Shown here in pieces: positions 13,112 to 19,009 of a stretch of 19,009 nt of DNA (positions within the stretch are counted from its first letter, which is position 1; each line of letters opens with the position of its first letter). The stretch is taken from NCBI GenBank assembly GCA_910586765.1, contig CAJUJJ010000042.1:1-19009 (forward strand), read 5' to 3'. The notes under the pieces are model-generated. The model was not told where the DNA came from and did not search any database. It saw only the letters and a program-made list of their open reading frames with translations. A program made the translations under genes and the position numbers. Origin of the DNA: an uncultured Clostridia bacterium (GTDB taxonomy: Bacteria > Bacillota > Clostridia > Lachnospirales > Anaerotignaceae).

Positions 13112-15760
13112 TTACGCTATCTCTTTTTGATTTTCTATCATTATTCTATCTTTCCATTTTTCTAATTCCACCACAATAATAGGTACAAATACCAACAATG
13201 CTACAATACCCCATTGTATTGGTTCTAACTGTTTTACTTTAAATATAGTAGACAATGCTGGAACCATTATAACACCTGCCTGCAATATTGTTCCTATCAA
13301 AAAAGCTCCTACCAGATAAATATTGCTAAAAAGCGAAATGGTAAATATAGAATGTTCTGTCCTCATATTAAAAGCGTGTACCAACTGTGAAATACTTAGC
13401 ACTGCAAATGCCATTGTTCTGCCTATAATGTGCTGTTCTGCCTCATCAAAATAAACATGACCTATAGCAAAAGCAATCAGTGCCAACATACCAATCATAC
13501 AGCCTTCTAATGCAATTCTAACTCCCATACCATCAGAAAACATACTTTTTTTGCTATTTTCTGGCCTTCTTTCCATAATATCTTTATCACTAGGGTCTAA
13601 TCCCAGTGCTATAGCTGGAAGGGAGTCTGTCACCAAATTTACCCACAAAAGCTGTATAGGCAAAAGAGGTGTTGACCAGCCAAAACACATTGCTGCAAAT
13701 ATGGTAATAATTTCTCCTATATTACTGGAAAGCAAAAAATGTACTGCTTTTTTAATATTATCATAAATACCTCGTCCTTGTTTTACTGCTTCTACTATTG
13801 TAGCAAAATTATCATCTGTCAATACCATATCTGCTGCACCTTTTGCTACTTCTGTGCCATTTTTACCCATAGCACAGCCTATATCTGCTGTTTTAAGTGC
13901 TGGAGCATCATTTACGCCATCTCCTGTCATAGCAACCACATTTCCTTGACTTTGAAATGCTTTTACAATTCTGACTTTGTGTTCTGGTGAAACTCTTGCA
14001 AATACAGAATATTGATTGATTTGTTCTGACAATGCTTCATCTGATATTTTTTGCAGTTCTTCTCCTGTCATACATTTATCTTCTTTCTGATAAATACCCA
14101 ATTCTTTTGCAATCGCTTTTGCTGTTAAAACGTGGTCGCCTGTAATCATAACTGCTTTAATGCCTGCTTTTTTACATACTTCTACTGCTTTTTTTGCTTC
14201 TGGTCTTGGCGGGTCTATCATTCCTATCATTCCTACAAATGTCAAATTATTTTCTAATTTTTTTTGCTCCAATACATTCGGTTTTTTCTCCCACTTTTTA
14301 TAGGCAACTGCAATGACTCTCAATGCTTGCTCTGCAAGTTGTCCGTTCACCTTTTTTGCTTGTCCTTTTTTTGCATCTGAAAATGTTACAACAGTGTTAT
14401 GCTCTATACAGTGACTACATTTATCTAAAAGTACATCAGGTGCTCCTTTTGTAATAGACAAAAAACTTCCATCTTTCATTTTATGTACTGTTGTCATCAA
14501 TTTTCTTTCTGATGAAAATGGAATTTCTCCTACTCTTTTATGTTCTTTTTTTAAACGTATAAAATTTTCTCCAGACTGTTCTAACGCTTCTACTAAAGCA
14601 CTTTCTGTAGGTTCTCCTACAATGATACTGCCTTCTTTTCTACAATCATTACACAGACATGCCAATGACAATACATTGATATTATATTCCCCTTGCTGTT
14701 CTGCTCTAAAATCACTGACTTTTACCACTTTCATTTTATTTTGTGTTAATGTACCTGTTTTATCAGAACATATTACACTTGCTCCCCCTAACGTTTCTAC
14801 TGCGGGCAGCCTTCTTATAATGGTATTTTTTTTGGACATTCTCTGCATACCTATTGCAAGCACTATTGTTACAATAGCAGGTAATCCTTCTGGTATTGCT
14901 GCTACAGCTAAACTTACTGATGTCATAAACATTTCAAACGGGTCGGCTTTTGTGAGCAATCCCATACAAAATATAACAAGACAAATCACCAAAGCTCCTA
15001 TGCCTAATATTTTTCCTGTTTGTCCTAATTTTTTCTGCAATGGTGTTTGATTTTCTTTTTCTTCTGCTATCATTTTAGCAATATGTCCAACTTCTGTTTC
15101 AAGTGCTGTTGCTGTTACAATGGCTTTTCCTCTACCATATGTAATATAAGAAGAACATAGCACCATATTACTTCTATCTCCTAACAAAGTATGTTCTTTA
15201 CAAATCATATTTGCATTTTTTTCTACTGCTACAGACTCTCCTGTAATAGCACTTTCTTCTGCTTTTAAACTTGCTGTCTCTATCAATCGCCCATCTGCAC
15301 AGACATAGTCCCCTGCTTCTAGTACAAGTATATCCCCAACAACAACATCTTCTCCTTCTATTTCTTTTACAACACCCTCTCTTAATACTTTCGCTTTTGG
15401 TGCAGACAGTTTTTTTAATGCTTCCAATGCCTTTTCTGCTCTACTTTGTTGTACCATTCCCAATATCGCATTTACTCCTACTATCAACAGTATAATCGCC
15501 GAATCCACAAAATCTTTTTCTCCATTGATATAAGATACTGCAAAAGACACTACAGATGCAGAAATTAACACAATTACCATAAAATCATTAAGCTGTTCTA
15601 AAAAACGATAAAAAATTCCTTTTTTATTTCCTTCATAATGCAATGTATTTTTTCCTTGTTCTTGCAATCTTTTTTGTGCTGTTTCTGTCGAAAGTCCCTT
15701 TTTTATGCTTGTCCCCAACAGTTTCTCTATTTCTTGAGGACTTTTTTCCCAGCAATTCAT
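13112..15760 (-). CDS. P-type Ca2+-transporting ATPase (SERCA/PMCA-like, type IIA)
   Basis: This 882-residue membrane pump uses ATP to export Ca2+. Motifs run in order: N-terminal cation ATPase domain, TGES at 173-176 (actuator), PEGLP at 290-294 in M4, the phosphorylation site DKTGTLTQN with Asp333, MITGDH, and the hinge TGDGVNDAP. The Ca2+ ligands of SERCA are conserved: Glu in PEGLP, SSNIGE in M5, and NLVTDSLPA in M6. About ten membrane segments can be read. I use the ATG at 15760 because an AAAGGGTGG lies 5 bases upstream; a GTG at 15769 overlaps that site. It is divergent from the ytaF-like gene. The family is often called PacL, YloB or LMCA1; I cannot choose among these. Confidence 0.92.
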   Translation of the reverse strand: MNCWEKSPQEIEKLLGTSIKKGLSTETAQKRLQEQGKNTLHYEGNKKGIFYRFLEQLNDFMVIVLISASVVSFAVSYINGEKDFVDSAIILLIVGVNAILGMVQQSRAEKALEALKKLSAPKAKVLREGVVKEIEGEDVVVGDILVLEAGDYVCADGRLIETASLKAEESAITGESVAVEKNANMICKEHTLLGDRSNMVLCSSYITYGRGKAIVTATALETEVGHIAKMIAEEKENQTPLQKKLGQTGKILGIGALVICLVIFCMGLLTKADPFEMFMTSVSLAVAAIPEGLPAIVTIVLAIGMQRMSKKNTIIRRLPAVETLGGASVICSDKTGTLTQNKMKVVKVSDFRAEQQGEYNINVLSLACLCNDCRKEGSIIVGEPTESALVEALEQSGENFIRLKKEHKRVGEIPFSSERKLMTTVHKMKDGSFLSITKGAPDVLLDKCSHCIEHNTVVTFSDAKKGQAKKVNGQLAEQALRVIAVAYKKWEKKPNVLEQKKLENNLTFVGMIGMIDPPRPEAKKAVEVCKKAGIKAVMITGDHVLTAKAIAKELGIYQKEDKCMTGEELQKISDEALSEQINQYSVFARVSPEHKVRIVKAFQSQGNVVAMTGDGVNDAPALKTADIGCAMGKNGTEVAKGAADMVLTDDNFATIVEAVKQGRGIYDNIKKAVHFLLSSNIGEIITIFAAMCFGWSTPLLPIQLLWVNLVTDSLPAIALGLDPSDKDIMERRPENSKKSMFSDGMGVRIALEGCMIGMLALIAFAIGHVYFDEAEQHIIGRTMAFAVLSISQLVHAFNMRTEHSIFTISLFSNIYLVGAFLIGTILQAGVIMVPALSTIFKVKQLEPIQWGIVALLVFVPIIVVELEKWKDRIMIENQKEIA

Positions 15761-15823
15761 AATAACCACCCTTTCTTTTGTTTCTTTGTTATCTTATGTT
15801 TTTCTTTTACTATATGAAACAAC

Positions 15824-15851
15824 TTTCAAAAATATGCTAACTGCATATTAT
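15824..15851 (+). promoter_or_regulatory. Possible promoter of the ytaF-like gene
   Basis: TTTCAA (15824-15829), a 16-base spacer and TATTAT (15846-15851) are a fair sigma-A promoter. The same stretch holds CATATTAT, similar to a sigma-E -10 box, which would suit a sporulation gene, but I could not find a -35 element at the right distance. Confidence 0.35.
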
Positions 15852-15872
15852 GAACAATAGGAGGTGTATAAT

Positions 15873-16460
15873 ATGTTGTTGGTAACATTATTTGCCATTT
15901 CTTTAAGTATAGATGCACTTGGTATAGGGTTGTCTTATGGTGTTAGAAATATTTCTATACCACTTTTTACAAAATTAATACTGCTTTTAGAAAATATTTT
16001 TTTTATGGCTGTTTTTATATTATTGGGAAATCACATAAAATTGTTTTTTAGTGAAAAAACTGCGAATACATTAGGTATTGTATTATTGCTTTGTATGGGA
16101 ATATGGTTTTGTTATCAAAGTATTCAAAAAAAACAATGCCAAAATTCTATGGAAATGCTTCGTAATCCTTCTCACTGTGATAAAGATAATTCTTCTCACA
16201 TCGATGCAAAAGAAGGGCTTTGTTTAGGTTTTATACTTTCTATTGACTCTATGGGTGCAGGTATTGCAGCAGGTGCTGCACAAATTTGTATATTGCTTCT
16301 GCCTTTTTTTACAGCAATATTTCAAGTATTATTTTTAAGTACAGGTATTTACTGTGGAAAACATTTAAAAAATTTTTACAATATAAAAGAAAATATTTGG
16401 ACAGCTTTTTCTGGCTGTATACTTATTATAATTGCTTTGGCACGTATTTTATTTTCATGA
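15873..16460 (+). CDS. ytaF: YtaF-like sporulation membrane protein (MntP/LysE-type fold)
   Basis: This 195-residue integral membrane protein has about six hydrophobic helices and an internal duplication: an Asp-containing motif ISLSIDALGIGLSYGVR near the N-terminus and its partner ILSIDSMGAGIAAG near residue 125. A hydrophilic loop (residues about 85-118) separates the halves. This layout is that of YtaF, linked to the MntP manganese exporter family and annotated as a sporulation membrane protein, though its substrate is unknown to me. The ATG at 15873 follows AGGAGG by 8 bases; the frame extends to a GTG at 15864, but this lies inside that ribosome binding site. It stands divergent from the calcium ATPase gene. 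Confidence 0.85.
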   Translation: MLLVTLFAISLSIDALGIGLSYGVRNISIPLFTKLILLLENIFFMAVFILLGNHIKLFFSEKTANTLGIVLLLCMGIWFCYQSIQKKQCQNSMEMLRNPSHCDKDNSSHIDAKEGLCLGFILSIDSMGAGIAAGAAQICILLLPFFTAIFQVLFLSTGIYCGKHLKNFYNIKENIWTAFSGCILIIIALARILFS

Positions 16461-16636
16461 AATATTATATTAAAATTGTACACCATACACGTACATTTAC
16501 AAATCTACGCAATTTGTACAATAACAATACTGTTATTTCTATATTATTATAAAATAGTGCTATTCTTTTTTTTATAAAGGTAATCTCGCACAAAAACCTT
16601 TCTTAATTTTTTCTATTCTTTTTGGAAAATAATGAT

Positions 16637-16664
16637 ATTGTTTTTCCTATTAACGTGATATACT
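16637..16664 (+). promoter_or_regulatory. Extended -10 promoter of the 16699 gene
   Basis: TGA-TATACT (-10 hexamer 16659-16664) with a weak -35 ATTGTT at 16637-16642 and a 16-base spacer, 34 bases before the start codon. The 238 bases between the ytaF-like gene and this gene hold no other gene that I can see. Confidence 0.5.
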
Positions 16665-16698
16665 AAAAACAAAAAGAGCTCTCAGAGGAGGGATAGTT

Positions 16699-16929
16699 AT
16701 GTTGACAATATTGAATAGAAAAGAACTCTGTATTACATTTTCACTTCAACAACAGTCAAAAATTAGAGCATCTCTTACAAAAAATCATATCCCTTATACT
16801 GTAAACGAGATTACTCCATCTGCTCCCGGTTTAGGAGTAGTTGACTTAGAAAAAGAATGTATTAGCCAATACATTATTTATGTACACAAAGATGACTTTG
16901 AAAAGGCAAAATTTTTAACGGATTTATAA
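16699..16929 (+). CDS. Small conserved protein of unknown function
   Basis: This 76-residue protein starts MLTILNRKELCITFSLQQQS, then has a helix (SKIRASLTKNH), a strand (IPYTVNEIT), a variable loop, and a C-terminal strand-helix (QYIIYVHKDDFEKAKFL). The layout recalls small beta-alpha-beta proteins such as DUF2007 found in many Clostridia; I do not know its role. An AGGAGG lies 7 bases before the ATG and a terminator follows, so it is a single-gene transcript. The gene at 18534 has the same layout (helix, strand, loop, strand, helix) and may be a distant relative. Confidence 0.75.
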   Translation: MLTILNRKELCITFSLQQQSKIRASLTKNHIPYTVNEITPSAPGLGVVDLEKECISQYIIYVHKDDFEKAKFLTDL

Positions 16930-16940
16930 ACTTTATTTTT

Positions 16941-16987
16941 AGTAAGTAACTTTTTTTATAAATAAAGAGTTGCTTACTTTATTTTTA
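16941..16987 (+). terminator. Intrinsic terminator after the 16699 gene
   Basis: AGTAAG-T-AACT pairs with AGTT-G-CTTACT (one wobble), and the stem continues through CTTT/AAAG; it ends in a T-rich tail. It lies 11 bases past the stop. Confidence 0.8.
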
Positions 16988-17064
16988 TAAACAACACTAC
17001 TTTACATTTGCAGCACCACATTAAAATTTTGTCTTTTGCATATTAAATTTAAGGAGTGGTATTT

Positions 17065-17838
17065 ATGCCTAATAAAAAATATCATATTAGTGCTGAAGAC
17101 TTAATTAATATATTATACCGAAATTTTCCAAAACATTTAGGATTTTCAGAAAATGCTATCAAAAGTTCTGAACAATACTTAGGGGTTAAAATACCAGAAG
17201 TTTACAGAAACTTTTTATTACACAGTGGTAATGCTGAAATAAATGATTTTTTAAATCATATTTTATTTCCAGATGAAATTTCTTTTTCTTATGATATTAT
17301 TGCAGAAACTATACAATACAAAAATCAAGACTGGCAAAAATATGGTGTATCAAAAAAAGAGAAAAAAAATCCTTACTATATTCTTTCTCAATTACCTGAA
17401 GAAGCGTGGCATACTATTACAAAAAATTACTTAGTAATATGGTGCGAAAATCAAGGTGTTTTTCACGCTGGTATATTATATGATGATTTAAAATTGCCAG
17501 ACCCACCTGTATACATAACAGTTGATGATGATTTTTTTGAATGGTGCTGTTGTTCTAATTCCACAAACTCCTTTTTGCTTTCTATGATTATAGAGGCTCT
17601 ATTAAATGGTGGAAAAAATATTATAAAATGTAACACATTTACCACTTATGAAACACAACAAAATATTGATGAGTGTTTATATTCCCATCATATTGATTTA
17701 GAGGAATTTTTTCCTCAAAGTTATTCTCCTTATTTTTGCAAAAATATTCGTACTTGTTGGGACGAAAAAAATAAGGAACTTTTTATATGTCTTTTAAAAG
17801 AAAATATTCCCAATACACTTCTATTTCTAAAACTATAA
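17065..17838 (+). CDS. SMI1/KNR4 (SUKH) family protein
   Basis: This 257-residue protein has a SUKH-type domain at about 30-165: SSEQYLGVKIPEVYRNFLLHSGN is the signature helix pair, followed by FPDEI, a run ending in YLVIWCENQGVFHAGI, and an acidic VDDDFFEW. SUKH proteins are often immunity proteins against contact-dependent or polymorphic toxins, and some serve as peptide-binding hubs. The C-terminal 90 residues are less typical. The ATG at 17065 has AAGGAG upstream; the GTG at 17056 overlaps that site. No toxin gene is adjacent, so it is an orphan here, flanked by two terminators. Codon use and composition look like its neighbours. Confidence 0.8.
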   Translation: MPNKKYHISAEDLINILYRNFPKHLGFSENAIKSSEQYLGVKIPEVYRNFLLHSGNAEINDFLNHILFPDEISFSYDIIAETIQYKNQDWQKYGVSKKEKKNPYYILSQLPEEAWHTITKNYLVIWCENQGVFHAGILYDDLKLPDPPVYITVDDDFFEWCCCSNSTNSFLLSMIIEALLNGGKNIIKCNTFTTYETQQNIDECLYSHHIDLEEFFPQSYSPYFCKNIRTCWDEKNKELFICLLKENIPNTLLFLKL

Positions 17839-17844
17839 AAAATT

Positions 17845-17889
17845 CCCCTTGTAGTATTTTCCTACAAGGGGCTTTTCTATTTTTATTTT
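17845..17889 (+). terminator. Bidirectional terminator between the SUKH gene and the repeat-protein gene
   Basis: A perfect 10-bp stem CCCCTTGTAG / CTACAAGGGG (17845-17854 with 17862-17871) has a loop of 7. T-rich tails occur on both strands, so it ends both convergent genes. Confidence 0.9.
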
Positions 17890-18407
17890 TGTTCTTGTTG
17901 TCCTCTTACAAAAATGCCTTCTACAGTTTCACCATCTTCAGCATAATAAATCATAACAATATCTTCTGATTGTATATCTTCTATGCTGCCCTGTTCTCCT
18001 CCTCCTATATGAATTTCAATATCTTCATTTAACGTAATTTCTATTTCTTCCTCACTAAAATTCAATTCTCTTTCAAATTTATCATGTTTTGGTCTTTCTC
18101 CTTCTTCACCTTCTGGCATTGGTGGTCTTTCTCCTTCTTCGCCCTCTGGCATTGGTGGTCTTTCTCCTTCTTCGCCCTCTGGCAGTTCTGGTTTTTCTGC
18201 CAATGTTACTACTATTGCATTTTCATTTATTGTTACTACTTTTGCCATATTAAATTGTTTTTCTGATTTTTCTTCTCTTGCTTCTATTCTTCTATTATAT
18301 CCTTGTTTTGCTTCTTCTGTACTATTTTCTGCACCAAATACAGTACAGCCAATTGTTAAACTTAATGTCATACACGTTGCAAATATCATAGCCAATTTCT
18401 TTTTCAT
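17883..18407 (-). CDS. Secreted acidic protein with PEGEEGERPPM repeats
   Basis: This 174-residue protein has a signal peptide (MKKKLAMIFATCMTLSLTIG). The region TIGC-TVFGAE could be a non-canonical lipobox or a type I site, since the -3 position is Thr. A basic/acidic stretch follows, then a short beta segment (AKVVTINENAIVVTLAE), and 2.7 copies of an 11-residue unit PEGEEGERPPM (33 bp each). The C-terminus is again acidic and beta-rich (EEIEITLNEDIEIHIGG, then SEDIVMIYYAEDGETVEGI). Proteins with this plan (short beta domain, Pro/Glu/Gly repeats, second beta domain) are common in Clostridia, with no known function. It is probably surface-exposed. AAGGA lies 8 bases before the ATG. Confidence 0.8.
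   Translation of the reverse strand: MKKKLAMIFATCMTLSLTIGCTVFGAENSTEEAKQGYNRRIEAREEKSEKQFNMAKVVTINENAIVVTLAEKPELPEGEEGERPPMPEGEEGERPPMPEGEEGERPKHDKFERELNFSEEEIEITLNEDIEIHIGGGEQGSIEDIQSEDIVMIYYAEDGETVEGIFVRGQQEQK
18091..18185 (-). repeat. 33-bp tandem repeat in the acidic secreted protein gene
   Basis: Starts at 18091, 18124 and 18157 have period 33; the second and third copies are near identical, the first differs by a few bases, and the last is cut short. It encodes PEGEEGERPPM and keeps frame when copy number changes. Confidence 0.85.
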
Positions 18408-18533
18408 ATTAATTCCTTCTTTCTATTTCATTTTGTATTTGTTTTCTATGACATATATCATACAAAACAAAAATGAGAAAAAAAGGAAAAAAATATTAAA
18501 AAATAATCAAAAAAAAATGAGATATTTTTTATG

Positions 18534-18761
18534 TTAAATTACACCATATTGCTTTAATACCTCTCTTACAATTTCTACATATTTTTGTTTTACCAATATA
18601 CTATAACAATTTTTTTGATTTCTAACAAATAAACCATGACTTGAAACTGACAATCGGTTCACATTATTAATTGTTTTTATTTGATAACAAACGCCCTTCT
18701 CTGTTAATTTTTGTTTTATATTCAGTAAATCGGTTTCTTTAGCCATTATAAAAAATTCCAT
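18534..18761 (-). CDS. Small conserved protein of unknown function, related in layout to 16699
   Basis: This 75-residue protein begins MEFFIMAKETDLLNIKQKL, then has a strand (VCYQIKTIN), a basic loop, NCYSILVKQKYVEIVREVLK and YGVI. I chose the ATG at 18761 since GAGGTG lies 6 bases upstream; the frame runs further up to 18800, but that would overlap the rRNA-unit terminator. The secondary structure layout (helix, strand, loop, strand, helix) resembles DUF3343/DUF2007-like small proteins; no function is known to me. It lies downstream of the 16S-tRNA-Tyr terminator on the same strand and must have its own promoter or depend on read-through. Confidence 0.7.
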   Translation of the reverse strand: MEFFIMAKETDLLNIKQKLTEKGVCYQIKTINNVNRLSVSSHGLFVRNQKNCYSILVKQKYVEIVREVLKQYGVI

Positions 18762-18783
18762 TAAAACACCTCTTTTTTGCAAT

Positions 18784-18811
18784 AAAAAAACTGCCGACAA
18801 TATCGACAGTT
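18784..18811 (-). terminator. Intrinsic terminator of the 16S-tRNA-Tyr transcript
   Basis: On the minus strand AACTGTCGA pairs with TCGGCAGTT (loop TATTG, one G-T pair), followed by a run of 7 T. It begins 4 bases after the tRNA 3' end and closes the rRNA transcript with no 23S gene in between. Confidence 0.92.
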
Positions 18812-18815
18812 AAAA

Positions 18816-18896
18816 TGGATGGGGAAGGATTCGAACCTTCGAAGCTATCGCAACAGATTTACAGTCTGCCCCCTTTGGCCACTCGGGAACCCATCC
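18816..18896 (-). tRNA. tRNA-Tyr (GUA)
   Basis: This 81-base class II tRNA reads 5' to 3' leftward. The acceptor arms GGATGGG / CCCATCC pair fully, with discriminator A. The anticodon stem GCAGA / TCTGT closes a CTGTAAA loop, giving anticodon GTA. A variable arm near GCGATAGC and a T arm with GAAGG-TTCGAAT-CCTTC complete it. The CCA end is not encoded. It starts about 67 bases downstream of the 16S 3' end on the same strand, so it is probably cotranscribed with 16S. Confidence 0.97.
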
Positions 18897-18957
18897 AAAA
18901 CACTGTATATTACTTACTGAAAACAAAATAACGTTTTTATAAATCACAACTTAATCT

Positions 18958-19009
<52 letters not shown>

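Noticed and set aside
18343..18366. Lipobox in the secreted acidic repeat protein
   Set aside because: The sequence before the Cys is T-I-G-C, and Thr at -3 departs from the usual Leu/Val/Ile, so I do not call it a lipoprotein with confidence.
18450..18463. ATGACATATATCAT palindrome upstream of the repeat-protein gene as an operator
   Set aside because: Only four outer bases on each side plus a TA-rich core pair, and no promoter with good spacing could be placed around it.

Overview
The window looks like chromosome of a low-GC, endospore-forming Firmicute of the Clostridia type. The evidence is strong AT bias, AGGAGG-type ribosome binding sites, a CotJC spore-coat gene fragment, a YtaF-type sporulation membrane protein, AMIN/amidase_3 cell-wall enzymes with copper-amine-oxidase-like N-terminal domains, a PerR-type regulator, and a 16S rRNA 3' end of the usual Firmicute form. 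I cannot name the genus from sequence alone.

Left edge (1-711): the 5' end of an unrecognised leftward gene, about 340 bases of AT-rich DNA with no gene, then an intact 3' fragment of cotJC (about 70 codons, own stop and terminator) that lacks its 5' two thirds. This looks like a junction where other DNA interrupts a sporulation gene.

716-5600: two tandem paralogous secreted N-acetylmuramoyl-L-alanine amidases, each with its own TATACT promoter. They share the N-terminal and catalytic domains and differ in their low-complexity linkers and AMIN content.

5599-9900: a leftward operon for tRNA t6A and ribosomal-protein modification (tsaE-tsaB-rimI, overlapping or abutting), followed after 35 bp by a LonB-like ATP-dependent protease. 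A doubtful Lys-rich 81-codon ORF precedes tsaE. 9972-11050: trmL (tRNA wobble 2'-O-methyltransferase) diverges from a perR-like gene with a promoter and palindromic operator.

11060-15760: leftward pepP-like aminopeptidase translationally coupled to a DUF2161 putative nuclease-fold protein, and a SERCA-like P-type Ca2+ ATPase. 15873-17838: rightward ytaF-like gene, a small conserved protein and a SUKH (SMI1/KNR4) protein. 17883-18761: leftward secreted acidic repeat protein and a second small protein laid out like the one at 16699.

Right edge: the 16S rRNA 3' end (leftward), then tRNA-Tyr(GUA) only about 67 bp downstream, then immediately a strong intrinsic terminator and a protein gene. This rRNA unit therefore appears to end without a linked 23S gene. 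The two most unusual points are the cotJC junction at the left and the 16S-tRNA-Tyr-terminator arrangement at the right.
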